In this document: in pieces, positions 35,839-46,853 of the stretch
How the letters are laid out: every line of letters starts with the position of its first letter
Position numbering within the stretch: the first letter of the stretch is position 1
Source of the DNA: Labrenzia sp. 011
Lineage (GTDB): Bacteria; Pseudomonadota; Alphaproteobacteria; Rhizobiales; Stappiaceae
DNA length: 64,000 bases
Direction: 5' to 3'
Assembly: GCF_003075075.1 (NCBI RefSeq)
Contig: NZ_QCYM01000003.1
Coordinates: forward strand, 124,001 to 188,000
Notes under the pieces: generated by a model
Databases searched by the model: none
Seen by the model: only the letters and a program-made list of their open reading frames with translations
What the model was told of the DNA's origin: nothing
Position numbers and translations under genes: made by a program

Positions 35839-36219
35839 ATGGAAACCGTAGTCATCGTTATCCACCTTATGGTCGTGTTGGCCCTGGTGCTTGTTGTCCT
35901 CCTGCAGCGCTCCGAAGGCGGTGCGCTCGGCATTGGCGGCGGAGGCGGCGGTTTGATGTCGAGCCGCGGTACGGCGAACATCCTGACCCGGGCCACCGCG
36001 GTTCTGGCGGCGGTGTTCTTCGTCACCTCCCTTGCGCTCAGCCTGATTGCCAAGAATCAGGAAAGCCCCGCATCCATTCTGGATGCCACCCCGGCCGCAA
36101 CCACCGGCACACCGGCCACGCCGGATGGTGCGACCGGCACGGACGGCTCCGGCGGGATCCTCGATTCTCTGAAACAGCAGAGTGAGCCAGCCGGCCCGCA
36201 GGTTCCGGCAGCCCAATAG
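35839..36219 (+). CDS. secG: Preprotein translocase subunit SecG
   Basis: SecG is a two-helix subunit of SecYEG. The 126-residue protein has helix 1 (residues 3-21), the diagnostic L-L-Q-R-S-E-G-G-A-L-G-I-G-G-G, helix 2 (about 55-75) and an Ala/Pro/Thr-rich tail common in rhizobia. A strong terminator follows. Confidence 0.95.
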   Translation: METVVIVIHLMVVLALVLVVLLQRSEGGALGIGGGGGGLMSSRGTANILTRATAVLAAVFFVTSLALSLIAKNQESPASILDATPAATTGTPATPDGATGTDGSGGILDSLKQQSEPAGPQVPAAQ

Positions 36220-36257
36220 GCTTTCTGCCGCGGCTCTCCGGCCCTTTCGCCTGACAT

Positions 36258-36289
36258 ATGCCCTGCGGTTGAACACGCAGGGCATTTTT
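36258..36289 (+). terminator. Rho-independent terminator after secG
   Basis: Perfect 10-bp arms ATGCCCTGCG / CGCAGGGCAT with an 8-nt loop and TTTT. It separates tpiA-secG from pyrG. Confidence 0.87.
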
Positions 36290-36298
36290 ATGTGTTAA

Positions 36299-37981
<1,683 letters not shown>

Positions 37982-38013
37982 CGGGGTTTCGCCAACAGGG
38001 CTGAGGAGAGATT

Positions 38014-38841
38014 ATGGTGCGCGGACTTGATCATCTTGTCGTCGCGGTGAAGGATCTCGACGCCGCCTTCCGGACCTACTCGGCTCTCGGCTTTACCGTG
38101 ACGCCCGAGAACCGGCATGCCTGGGGAACTTCCAACCGGCTGATCCAGCTCGACGGGTTTTTCATCGAGCTTCTGGCCGTTGCCGATCCGGAGCTGATCG
38201 AGCAACCGGAAGAAGGCGCCTTTTCCTTCGGCGCGTTCAACCGGGATTTCCTCACCAGGCGGGAAGGGGCCAGCATGCTGGTTCTCGAAAGCCGGGATCC
38301 GGAACGCGACCGGGCGGATTTCGCGGATGCCGGTCTGCAGACCTTCGAGCCGTTCTCCTTCGAACGGGTCGCCAATCTCGCTGACGGCTCCACCGCTAGG
38401 GTCGCTTTCGATCTGACCTTCCTGCGTGATCCCCTGGCGCCGAAGATCGGCTATTTTACCTGTCACAACAGATATCCGGAAAATTTCTGGAAGCCGGCTT
38501 TCCAGAACCACGAAAACGGGGCGCAGAGCGTCAAGGCGGTTTACCTGCTGGCGGAAGATCCGTCCGACCATCACGAATTTCTCGGTGGCATGACCGGCCA
38601 GCGGGAAATGCGGGCCACTAGCCTGGGCGTCGAACTGCAGACGCCGCGCGGGAAAATTTCCGTTCTGACACCGCGCGCTTTCCGCGACCTGCTGGGCGAA
38701 GAGGCCGCGAATGCGGTGCATGGTGACGTTCCGCAAATCGCTGCGCTGGAAATTTCCTGCAAGGGGCTTGGGGAAACGAAGACAATCCCGGCGAGCGACC
38801 TCTTCGGCCTGACGCTGGTTCTTTCGCCCGCATTTCCATAG
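38014..38841 (+). CDS. VOC/glyoxalase-like domain protein
   Basis: The 275-residue protein begins with the vicinal-oxygen-chelate pattern R-G-L-D-H-L-V-V-A-V-K-D-L, with a metal-type His at residue 6, and has a second half-domain beyond residue 140 (Y-F-T-C-H-N-R-Y-P-E-N). It resembles the Glyoxalase_3-like group. Substrate unknown. It follows pyrG by 32 bp with a GAGGAGAG ribosome site, so it is probably co-transcribed. Confidence 0.82.
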   Translation: MVRGLDHLVVAVKDLDAAFRTYSALGFTVTPENRHAWGTSNRLIQLDGFFIELLAVADPELIEQPEEGAFSFGAFNRDFLTRREGASMLVLESRDPERDRADFADAGLQTFEPFSFERVANLADGSTARVAFDLTFLRDPLAPKIGYFTCHNRYPENFWKPAFQNHENGAQSVKAVYLLAEDPSDHHEFLGGMTGQREMRATSLGVELQTPRGKISVLTPRAFRDLLGEEAANAVHGDVPQIAALEISCKGLGETKTIPASDLFGLTLVLSPAFP

Positions 38842-39053
38842 CGTCCGACGCTGACTGGTCTGTGCGATTTGCGCGGACAGTGTTTCGCTTGCCGGCAAAA
38901 CAGTATCACAACGTCAAGGAAGTTATTCGTTTACAGGCCGGCTAGTTCAGCAAAATTGTCTTGTTGAATCAACCAGTCTTCTTATAGTGATGGCCGTTCA
39001 TGCGCCTTGATGCGATTGCCTGAACCAAAGGGTTCGGACTGCGGAGTTTAAGA

Positions 39054-40217
39054 ATGATCTTTTTGAATTTGCCTATTCTACCCCGTTCCCTAGCGTTTGC
39101 AGCAGTTGCATCCGTCCTGCTTGCAGGGTGTTCCGACGATTCGAAAAAAGCGGCGGCGCCAGCCGCGCCACCGCCGGCGGTAACCGTCGCGAAGGTCACC
39201 AGCCAGACAATCAGGCAAAGCGCTAATTTCGTCGGACAGGTCGCGGCAATCGACCAGGTGAATCTGGTTGCCCGCGTCAGCGGCTTTCTGGAGAAGAAAG
39301 CGGTTGCGGACGGATCGATGGTGAAAAAGGGAGACCTGATCTTCACGATTGAAAAGGCGCAATATGAAGCCGCACTGATGAAGGCCAAGGCGGATCTGGC
39401 CAGTGCAAAGGCCGAAGCCGCGCTGAAGTCCGCCAACGAAAAACGCGACAAGGACCTTCTTGAGAAGGGCCACATTTCCGAAGCCGCCTATGAAGCGACA
39501 CTGGCGCAGAAGCAGCAGGCCGCAGCTGCTGTGGAATCGGCGCAGTCCGAGCTTCAGCAGGCAGAGCTCAATCTCAGCTACACCGACATCGCCGCGCCCT
39601 TCGCAGGTCAGCTGGGAAAGACGACCTACAGTGTCGGAGAAGTGGTCGGCCCGACCACGGACCCGCTTGCAACCCTCATCAGCCTTGCCCCGGTCTACGT
39701 CGATTTTTCGGTCAGCGAGGCCCAGTACCTCAATGCGGTGAAAACGCACGGTATCGACCCGACGGATATTTCTCCGGACAAGTCGCCGTCGATCAAGCTC
39801 GTCCTGCCGAACGGCACCAATTATGATGAAACGGGCAAGATCGTCTTCATCGACAACAAGGTGGATGCGGCCACGGGGACGATTTCCTTCCGCGGCCAGT
39901 TCGAAAACAAGGACAACCGCCTGCTTTCGGGAACATACGTCACGGTCGTCCTTGAAGCTCCCAAGACCGAGGCCGCGCTGGTCGTTCCCCAGGCCGCCAT
40001 TCAGCGCGACCAGCAGGGCGCTTTCGCCCTGGCGATTACCTCCGACAAGAAAGTCGAACAGAGATACGTCGATCTGGCCCAGCAGATCGAGACGAATTAT
40101 GTCGTCACCAAGGGGTTGAAGGAAGGCGACGAAGTGATCGTCGAAGGCCTGCAGAAAGTGCGGCCGGGCGTCGTGGTCAATCCGGTTCTTGCCACCAAGC
40201 CGGCGGAGAAAAGCTAG
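39054..40217 (+). CDS. RND efflux periplasmic adaptor (membrane fusion) lipoprotein
   Basis: The protein has a lipoprotein signal (lipobox L-L-A-G-C, Cys26), then barrel-sandwich/lipoyl, coiled-coil hairpin (residues 95-165, A/K/E-rich) and beta-barrel domains of the AcrA/MexA family. The 387-residue length is typical. It links the inner-membrane pump to an outer-membrane channel. The pump gene begins at the next base after its stop. A GAACC-AAAG-GGTTC dyad (39022-39035) precedes the ribosome site. No outer-membrane factor or regulator gene is adjacent. Confidence 0.93.
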   Translation: MIFLNLPILPRSLAFAAVASVLLAGCSDDSKKAAAPAAPPPAVTVAKVTSQTIRQSANFVGQVAAIDQVNLVARVSGFLEKKAVADGSMVKKGDLIFTIEKAQYEAALMKAKADLASAKAEAALKSANEKRDKDLLEKGHISEAAYEATLAQKQQAAAAVESAQSELQQAELNLSYTDIAAPFAGQLGKTTYSVGEVVGPTTDPLATLISLAPVYVDFSVSEAQYLNAVKTHGIDPTDISPDKSPSIKLVLPNGTNYDETGKIVFIDNKVDAATGTISFRGQFENKDNRLLSGTYVTVVLEAPKTEAALVVPQAAIQRDQQGAFALAITSDKKVEQRYVDLAQQIETNYVVTKGLKEGDEVIVEGLQKVRPGVVVNPVLATKPAEKS

Positions 40218-43200
40218 ATGTTGTCACGCTTTTTCATCTACCGGCCGAAGTTCGCTCTGGTCATTTCCATCGTGATCACGATTGCCGGTGTGCTGGGGTA
40301 TCTCGCGCTGCCGGTTGAGCAGTTTCCGGACATCACGCCGCCGGTGGTCAATGTGACCGCGACCTATACGGGCGCGAGCGCCGAAGTACTGGAAGAAACG
40401 GTTGCCGCCCCGATCGAGGGGCAGGTGAACGGCGTCGACAACATGATCTACATGCAGTCGACCAGCTCCGCCAGCGGTACCTATTCCCTCAATGTGACAT
40501 TCGCGGTCGGCACCGATCCCGATATTGCCACGGTCAATGTGCAGAACCGGGTCAGCCAGGCCACCAGCCAGCTGCCGAGTGACGTGACGGCCCAGGGGGT
40601 GACGGTTCAAAAGTCCAGTACCAACATGCTGCTGGTGGTCACGCTCTATTCGCCCAAGGGCACATACGACCCGGTTTTCCTGTCGAACTATGCGTCCATC
40701 AATTTGAAGGACACGCTGGCCCGTGTTCCCGGTGTCGGCCGGGCGGATGTCATGACGGACTTCGCCTATGGCATGCGCATCTGGCTCGATCCCGACAAGT
40801 TGACCAGCCTCGGCATGACACCGAGCGATTTCATCGCGGCGGTTCAGGACCAGAACATACAGGTCGCGGCCGGTCAGATCGGTGCGCCGCCGTCCCCTGA
40901 CGGCCAGCAGTTCCAGTATACGGTCAAGGCCGAGGGACGGCTGTCGACGCCGGAGGAATTCGAGCAGATCATTCTGCGGACCGGTAGCGACGGTGCTGTC
41001 GTGACCATCGGCGATGTCGCCCGTGTGGAACTCGGTGCACAGAACTACAGTGCGACCGGTGAATTCAACGGCAAATCGGCAACTGTCCTCGCCATCTACC
41101 AGGCTCCCGGAGCGAATGCCCTGCAGGTGTCGACCGCCGTTCTGGCGCGTCTGGACAGTCTTGCGAAGAACTTTCCGCCGGACATGGCTTACGGTGTGCC
41201 GTTCAACACCACAGACTTCGTGCAGCAATCCCTCGATGACGTGATCACCACGCTGTTCCTGACCTTCATGCTGGTGGTCACGGTGGTGTTCATCTTCCTT
41301 GGCAACTGGCGTGCGACCATCATTCCGACCGTCGCCATTCCGGTTTCGCTGATCGGAACCTTCGCCGTTCTGCTGGCGCTGGGAATGTCGCTGAACACGA
41401 TTTCTCTGTTCGCTCTGGTGCTGGCCATCGGGATCGTGGTGGATGATGCGATCGTGGTCGTCGAAAACGTGGAACGCATCATCTCCGATGAAGGGCTTCC
41501 CCCCAAGGAGGCAACGACAAAGGCGATGGAGCAGATCACCAGCCCGGTGATCGCGACCACGCTCGTGCTTCTGGCCGTCTTCGTGCCGACCATCTTCATG
41601 CCGGGCATCACCGGTCGACTGTATTCCCAGTTCGCCGTGACCATTTCGGTCTCTGTGGTTATTTCCTCCATCAATGCGCTGACACTTTCTCCGGCGCTGT
41701 GCGGGTTGATCCTGAAAGCACGCTCCGGTCCGCCGCGCGGTATCATGGGTGTGTTCGACCGGGGCATCACTTCCGTGCGCAACGGCTATACCGCCATTGT
41801 CCGGCGTCTCGTGCGGGTCGCCTTTATCGGCCTCGTCGTTGTTGCCGGCGTTGTCGCGCTGATCGTGACGCTCGGCGGTTCGCTGCCGCAGGGCTTCCTG
41901 CCGTCCGAGGACCAGGGGTATCTCATGGTCGACGTCCAGTTGCCGGACGGCGCGTCTCTTGCCCGAACCGAAGTGGTCACCACGCAGATCACCGACCTGG
42001 TCTCGAAAACGGCCGGTGTCGCGGATGTGGTGGTCGTCAACGGCTATTCCATCCTCAATGGTGCGTCGTCTTCAAACGCGGCGCTGGTGATCGCCACCAT
42101 GACCGGCTGGTCGGAACGTCAGGCACCGGATCTGCGCATCAATGCGATCCTGGGCAAGTTCTGGGCGGAATTCTCGACCATTCCCGGCGCGAGTATCATT
42201 GCCTTCAACCCGCCGCCCATCCCGGGGCTGGGGACAACCGGCGGTGTGCAGGCGATGCTGCAGCAGACTGGAGACGGTTCGCCGCAGGATCTTGCTTCCG
42301 CAGTCGGCTCGATGGTCTATTCCGCCAACCAGAGTCCCGAGATTTCCCGGGCCTATTCGACGTTCCGGGCCAATGTTCCGCAGATTTTCGTGGATCTGGA
42401 CCGGCAGAAGGCAAAGACACTGGGCATCGAGATTTCGGATGTCTTCGTGACGCTGCAGTCCTATCTGGGGTCCTATTATATCAACGACTTCAACATTTTC
42501 GGCCGTGTCTACCGTGTGATGATCCAGGCGGAAGGGGAATACCGTGACAGGGTGGAGGATATCGGGCGCCTGTATGTGCGCGCGACGGACGGAACAATGG
42601 TGCCGATGCGAAGCATCCTGACCACCCAGAACATCCTCGGGCCGCAGATCCTGACCCGGTACAACATGTTCCGTTCGGCAGCCATCATGGCAGATCCGGC
42701 CCCGGGGGCATCGACCGGTGTCGTGATCAACGAGGTCGAAGCCGCCGCGAGCCAGGCTCTGCCGCCCGGTTATGCCTATGAATGGACCGGAACGGCCCTG
42801 CAGCAGCTTGGGTCCGGACAGATCGTGATCTTCATTCTGATGCTGTCGATCCTGTTCACCTACCTGTTTCTGGTGGCCCAGTATGAAAGCTGGACCATGC
42901 CGGTGGCGATCCTGATGTCGGTGTCCTTTGCCATCCTCGGCGCCCTGGTGGCCGTGTTCGTGACAGGAGGCGACGTCAATCTCTATACGCAGATCGGAAT
43001 GATCATGCTGGTGGGAATGGGGGCTAAGAACGCCATCCTGATCGTCGAGTTTGCCATGGAGCAAAGGGATAGCGGCAAGTCCATCCTCGATGCAGGCGTG
43101 GAGGCGGCGCATCTGCGCTTCAGGGCCGTGATGATGACGGCCCTGTCGTTCCTGCTCGGTGTGGTTCCGCTCATGACGGCTTCCAGCGCCGGCGCGGCCA

Positions 43201-43367
43201 GCCAGAAGGCGATCGGCTTCGCGGTGTTCGGCGGCATGCTGTTCGCAACGTCGATCGGTATCCTGCTGATCCCGATCCTCTATGTCAGCCTGCAGACCAT
43301 CCGCGAAACGGTCAAGGGCTGGCTGGGCGGCCATTCCGCGAAGGAACCGGAAGCTCCGGCGGCCTGA
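40218..43367 (+). CDS. RND efflux pump permease, HAE-1 family (AcrB/MexB-like)
   Basis: This is a proton-driven drug/solvent exporter of 1049 residues with twelve membrane helices and two large periplasmic loops. The proton-relay Asp pair is present in G-I-V-V-D-D-A-I-V-V-V-E-N (helix 4) and the matching Lys in G-M-G-A-K-N-A-I-L (helix 10). The N-terminus (M-L-S-R-F-F-I-Y-R-P) is typical. It is expected to form a trimer with the preceding adaptor; substrates cannot be predicted. A terminator follows. Confidence 0.95.
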   Translation: MLSRFFIYRPKFALVISIVITIAGVLGYLALPVEQFPDITPPVVNVTATYTGASAEVLEETVAAPIEGQVNGVDNMIYMQSTSSASGTYSLNVTFAVGTDPDIATVNVQNRVSQATSQLPSDVTAQGVTVQKSSTNMLLVVTLYSPKGTYDPVFLSNYASINLKDTLARVPGVGRADVMTDFAYGMRIWLDPDKLTSLGMTPSDFIAAVQDQNIQVAAGQIGAPPSPDGQQFQYTVKAEGRLSTPEEFEQIILRTGSDGAVVTIGDVARVELGAQNYSATGEFNGKSATVLAIYQAPGANALQVSTAVLARLDSLAKNFPPDMAYGVPFNTTDFVQQSLDDVITTLFLTFMLVVTVVFIFLGNWRATIIPTVAIPVSLIGTFAVLLALGMSLNTISLFALVLAIGIVVDDAIVVVENVERIISDEGLPPKEATTKAMEQITSPVIATTLVLLAVFVPTIFMPGITGRLYSQFAVTISVSVVISSINALTLSPALCGLILKARSGPPRGIMGVFDRGITSVRNGYTAIVRRLVRVAFIGLVVVAGVVALIVTLGGSLPQGFLPSEDQGYLMVDVQLPDGASLARTEVVTTQITDLVSKTAGVADVVVVNGYSILNGASSSNAALVIATMTGWSERQAPDLRINAILGKFWAEFSTIPGASIIAFNPPPIPGLGTTGGVQAMLQQTGDGSPQDLASAVGSMVYSANQSPEISRAYSTFRANVPQIFVDLDRQKAKTLGIEISDVFVTLQSYLGSYYINDFNIFGRVYRVMIQAEGEYRDRVEDIGRLYVRATDGTMVPMRSILTTQNILGPQILTRYNMFRSAAIMADPAPGASTGVVINEVEAAASQALPPGYAYEWTGTALQQLGSGQIVIFILMLSILFTYLFLVAQYESWTMPVAILMSVSFAILGALVAVFVTGGDVNLYTQIGMIMLVGMGAKNAILIVEFAMEQRDSGKSILDAGVEAAHLRFRAVMMTALSFLLGVVPLMTASSAGAASQKAIGFAVFGGMLFATSIGILLIPILYVSLQTIRETVKGWLGGHSAKEPEAPAA

Positions 43368-43431
43368 AGGCCGGAGCTCTCGGAGCATTCAAGCGACCGG
43401 AAAACTTCTGATGACCTGAAACTGACGTAAC

Positions 43432-43460
43432 GCCGGGCGGAAATATCCGCCCGGCTTTTT
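43432..43460 (+). terminator. Rho-independent terminator after the RND operon
   Basis: Perfect 10-bp arms GCCGGGCGGA / TCCGCCCGGC, loop AATA, then five T residues. Confidence 0.88.
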
Positions 43461-43607
43461 CGTTTCACGCGGGCATTCAAATCTGCTGTGGCGGAACCCG
43501 GCGGGCGCTGCCCGGTACGACAGAGGCACGACGGCTGCAATCCACGATGCCTCGCCGACATGCGGCAGACGAATTCATGCGGATCCGGATTGGATATCGG
43601 GGGAGTT

Positions 43608-43683
43608 TGGTGAGCCGACAGGGGTTCGAACCCTGGACCTACTGATTAAAAGTCAGTTGCTCTACCAGCTGAGCTATCGGCTC
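43608..43683 (-). tRNA. tRNA-Lys (anticodon UUU)
   Basis: On the minus strand the 76-nt cloverleaf reads: acceptor GAGCCGA/TCGGCTC, D-arm GCTC-AGCTGGTA-GAGC, anticodon arm ACTGA-CTTTTAA-TCAGT with anticodon TTT, T-arm CAGGG-TTCGAAC-CCCTG, discriminator A and an encoded CCA. All stems pair fully. It is transcribed towards the RND operon. Confidence 0.97.
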
Positions 43684-44278
43684 TCACCATGGACTGGAAT
43701 GAGGCGTTGTCTAATGGTTCCGGGGACTTAGCGCAACCCTTTATTTGGGAAAAATGGCCCCTGTGGATACGCTGTTTTCAGCCGGGTCTCTAAAAATCCG
43801 CCGCCACCGGCAAACGGCTGTTTCCCTGAGGGGAACGGTCCTTCCGTCCTCGGAGCCATATCAGCTGAAATCCTGCAGGTTTCCGTATCTTCCGGTGGTC
43901 TCCCCGCGAGCCGGTGCGAATGGGTGCGGGCGCCATGCTCCTGGCGCGGGGCCGTGACGTCGCTGCAGCAGGACAGAAACACATCGGGGGGAAAGCCATC
44001 GTGGCGCGAGCGTCTGTCGCAGCAAAGGTCGCTGATGACTCTCGCACTTTTTGCCGGGTTACAGCAGCGCACATTGTGAGTAGGTAAATTTCTTGCAGTA
44101 TATGTCCCCTCATTAAAATACCTAATGGTATTCATTGTGATGCGGGAAGCGAATGTTTTCCGACATATTGATTTCTAATATTCATTTTTAAGAAAATAAC
44201 GATTGTTCTCCTGCAAAAACTGTCAGGTAGCGTGAAAATTCACTGTAGGGTAAAGTTGTCGGGTGCAAGAGAGGTTAT
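43684..44278. other. Gene-poor region between tRNA-Lys and the 97-residue gene
   Basis: About 600 bp with no convincing protein gene. Frames on both strands are short, Arg/Pro/Cys-rich and lack ribosome sites. The left two thirds have normal GC; 44100-44278 is clearly AT-rich and should contain the promoter of the next gene. I see no integrase, att repeats or second tRNA. A small RNA is possible but cannot be shown from sequence alone. Confidence 0.5.
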
Positions 44279-44572
44279 ATGCAGATACCAACAGCTGATA
44301 CAGAAACGAACTCCGTCGAGTTCGATTTTGTCAAGGGACATATCGCGGCGACGATGACCCTTATCCATGGGTTGATCGATCAGGGTCTGATCGACCGGAA
44401 GACTCTTGATGCCTTCTTCGCAGCTTTTCTCGGCGATCTTCCCCACAGCCGGGAAACCCTTGGTTTGCGACTGATCCTGGATCAGTGGCGGCAGGGGCTG
44501 CGGGACGGTGAAGACGAAGAAGAGCTGGAGGGCAAGCTTTTCGAAGTGATCCTGGGAGGAAAAAACAACTGA
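44279..44572 (+). CDS. Small acidic hypothetical protein
   Basis: The 97-residue protein is mostly helical and acidic, without signal or membrane segment. It has V-K-G-H-I-A-A-T-M-T-L-I-H-G-L-I near residues 18-33 and a Glu-rich C-terminus. A good GAGAGG site lies 6 bp before the ATG and the upstream region is AT-rich, so it is probably expressed as a single gene; a short GC hairpin with T-run follows. I do not recognise the family. Confidence 0.75.
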   Translation: MQIPTADTETNSVEFDFVKGHIAATMTLIHGLIDQGLIDRKTLDAFFAAFLGDLPHSRETLGLRLILDQWRQGLRDGEDEEELEGKLFEVILGGKNN

Positions 44573-44642
44573 TCTGATGTGGATATGACCGGCTGAGGCA
44601 GAGGGGCCGGAACATATTCGAATATCGCGGATTTTGGGTGGG

Positions 44643-44662
44643 GGCGCGTCAGCGCCTTTTTT
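44643..44662 (+). terminator. Short rho-independent terminator
   Basis: GGCGC-GTCA-GCGCC followed by six T residues. The stem is only 5 bp but all GC. It would end the small acidic gene. Confidence 0.6.
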
Positions 44663-44787
44663 GCTGTCCGTCGTTCAATCTAATTCCACCTGAAGTGCAA
44701 GGAAGACTGGTCTTGCCTTTGGCGGTTTGCTATCCCTTGAAGAGGTTGTGTTGCGCCGATCCGGACCGAAGAGGGTAGAGTTTCATC

Positions 44788-45840
44788 TTGTCCAGGAGCC
44801 TGTTGCGCGGGGTCGTTCCGCGGAAATGGAAATCTCCGCTGAAGAGAGTCGGGTTTTCGGTTGCCGCAGCATTCTGCGAGCTGCTCGGAGTCCTCTGTTT
44901 CCTGCCGATAATTTTCACGTCGGCCCAGGCGAGCGATCAAACGTTCATCACGGTCGGCACCGCCGGCGTGACGGGGGTTTATTTCCCAACCGGCGGCGCG
45001 ACCTGCAAGATCGTCAATCTGAGCCGCGCCGAGCATGGTGTGCGGTGCTCGGTTGAAACGACTTCCGGCTCGATTTCCAATATCAGGCTGATCCGCTCCG
45101 GTGAGCTGGATTTCGGCTACGTCCAGTCCGACTGGCAGCATCATGCCTATTTCGGTACGTCGGTGTTCGAGGAGGCCGGTCCCTTCGACGATCTGCGTTC
45201 CGTGTTTTCCCTGCATTCGGAAGTGGCGACGGCCGTGGTCAGGGAAGGGGCGGGATTCCGGGAGTTTGACGACCTGAAGTCCGCCAGGATCAATATCGGC
45301 AGCAAGGGGTCCGGGTCGGCCGCGTCCTGGAATGCGCTTATCAGCCGGCTGGGCTGGACTGGGAAAGACCAGCTGAATCTCTCGAACCTGAAGACATCGG
45401 AGCTTGCCGATGCCCTTTGTTCGGGAAAGATCGATGCCTATTTCGAGTTGATCGGACACCCCGCCAGCCTCATCGAGGAAACCCGTGAGCAATGCGATAT
45501 CCGTCTGCTCGATATCGAAAGCGATGCAGTGGACGCACTGCTGAGCGCCACGCCCTATTACATGAAAGCGAGCATACCGGCCGAATTCTACGGGCTTTCC
45601 AGGCCCGTCAATTCCTTCGGTGTCATGGCCACCTTCGTGACGTCCGCAAAGATGCCGGACGATATCGTCTATACGGTGGTCAAGGCGGTCTTTGACTATT
45701 TCGACAGTTTCAAGCGACTGCATCCTGCCTTGAGCCGGCTTGACGTCGACGAGATGGTTTCCGACCGCATGCCGGCGCCGCTTCATCCTGGCGCATTGAA
45801 GTTTTATCGGGAACACGGCTTACTGCCGACCAGCGACTAG
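44788..45840 (+). CDS. TAXI-family TRAP transporter solute-binding protein (orphan)
   Basis: The protein has a basic N-terminus and a hydrophobic signal (about residues 24-46, ending A-Q-A), then the TAXI opening I-T-V-G-T-A-G-V-T-G-V-Y-F-P-T-G-G, and S-G-S-I-S-N-I-R-L-I-R-S-G-E. It should bind an organic acid in the periplasm for a TRAP-type permease. No permease subunits are adjacent. The TTG start has a GAGGGTAG site upstream. Cys residues near the C-terminal half are few. It may serve a distant permease or act as a sensor. Confidence 0.85.
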   Translation: MSRSLLRGVVPRKWKSPLKRVGFSVAAAFCELLGVLCFLPIIFTSAQASDQTFITVGTAGVTGVYFPTGGATCKIVNLSRAEHGVRCSVETTSGSISNIRLIRSGELDFGYVQSDWQHHAYFGTSVFEEAGPFDDLRSVFSLHSEVATAVVREGAGFREFDDLKSARINIGSKGSGSAASWNALISRLGWTGKDQLNLSNLKTSELADALCSGKIDAYFELIGHPASLIEETREQCDIRLLDIESDAVDALLSATPYYMKASIPAEFYGLSRPVNSFGVMATFVTSAKMPDDIVYTVVKAVFDYFDSFKRLHPALSRLDVDEMVSDRMPAPLHPGALKFYREHGLLPTSD

Positions 45841-46064
45841 AAAACTTCGACTTTCAGGCCTGTGCAAACAGGAAATCCAATCTTTCACCGTGATACGGAA
45901 CCATGCCCGTAACGCTCCGGAGCCGAACCCGTTCCTCTCCAAAAGGTGACTGGCAATTGTCTTTGTCCTACCGGGAATTCGACCTAAACCAGTGAGCCTT
46001 GAAAGAGCGGGAAACGGACCAAGCCTATTCCCCGGAATGAAATCTCGAACCTGCCGGAACCCTC

Positions 46065-46805
46065 ATGATCCAGGATGTATCCATTATCGGCGCCGCACTG
46101 GCCGGTCTTCTGTCTTTTGTCTCCCCTTGTGTTCTGCCGCTTGTGCCGCCCTATCTGGGGTTTCTGGCCGGGGTGTCGCTGGAGCAACTGACAGGGGAGG
46201 ATGACGAAGCGGGAAACGCGTCGCGAAAAGCCTTCTTCAGCGCTCTGGTCTTCGTGCTCGGATTTTCGACGGTGTTTGTGCTTCTGGGGGCGACGGCAAG
46301 CTTTTTCGGTCAGTTCATTCGCGCCTATCTGGACTATTTCGGCTATATCGCAGGTGCTGCGATCATCGTGATGGGGTTGCATTTCCTGGGGGTTTTCCGG
46401 ATCGGCTTTCTCTATCGTGAGGCGCGCATCCATGTCGACAAGAAGCCGGCCGGACCCTTGGGGGCCTATGTCATCGGACTGGCATTTGGATTTGGCTGGA
46501 CGCCCTGTGTAGGGCCGATCCTGGCAGCAATCCTGTTCGTTGCGGGGAGCGAGGAGACTGTCGGGCAGGGGGCCTTGCTCCTGAGCGCCTATGCACTCGG
46601 CCTGGGAATTCCATTTCTCGTTGCTGCCCTTTTCGCGGGTCCGTTTCTGAAATTCATGAAACGCTTCCGCAAGCATATGGGAGTTGTCGAAAAAACGATG
46701 GGCGTGGTTCTGGTGCTGACCGGGATCATGTTCCTGACCGGTCAGATGGCGGTCCTGTCGTATTGGCTGCTGGAGACATTTCCCGTCATGCAGACCCTCG
46801 GATAG
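46065..46805 (+). CDS. ccdA: CcdA-type cytochrome c biogenesis thiol transporter
   Basis: CcdA moves reducing equivalents across the inner membrane to apocytochrome c and other periplasmic thiols. The 246-residue protein has six membrane helices and the two active Cys motifs: S-F-V-S-P-C-V-L-P-L-V-P-P-Y in helix 1 (residues 19-32) and G-W-T-P-C-V-G-P-I in helix 4. It corresponds to the membrane core of DsbD. It stands alone here, convergent with the SPOR-like gene. Confidence 0.93.
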   Translation: MIQDVSIIGAALAGLLSFVSPCVLPLVPPYLGFLAGVSLEQLTGEDDEAGNASRKAFFSALVFVLGFSTVFVLLGATASFFGQFIRAYLDYFGYIAGAAIIVMGLHFLGVFRIGFLYREARIHVDKKPAGPLGAYVIGLAFGFGWTPCVGPILAAILFVAGSEETVGQGALLLSAYALGLGIPFLVAALFAGPFLKFMKRFRKHMGVVEKTMGVVLVLTGIMFLTGQMAVLSYWLLETFPVMQTLG

Positions 46806-46853
46806 TCACCAACGCGAATGCAGCGGGGGAAACCGGACATTCCTGCAAGGTCT

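Noticed and set aside
43560..43760. Possible integration site at tRNA-Lys
   Set aside because: No integrase, no duplicated tRNA 3' end and core genes on both sides.
43728..44135. Minus-strand 135-codon frame beside tRNA-Lys
   Set aside because: It is Cys/Arg/Pro-rich, has no ribosome site and no recognisable motif.
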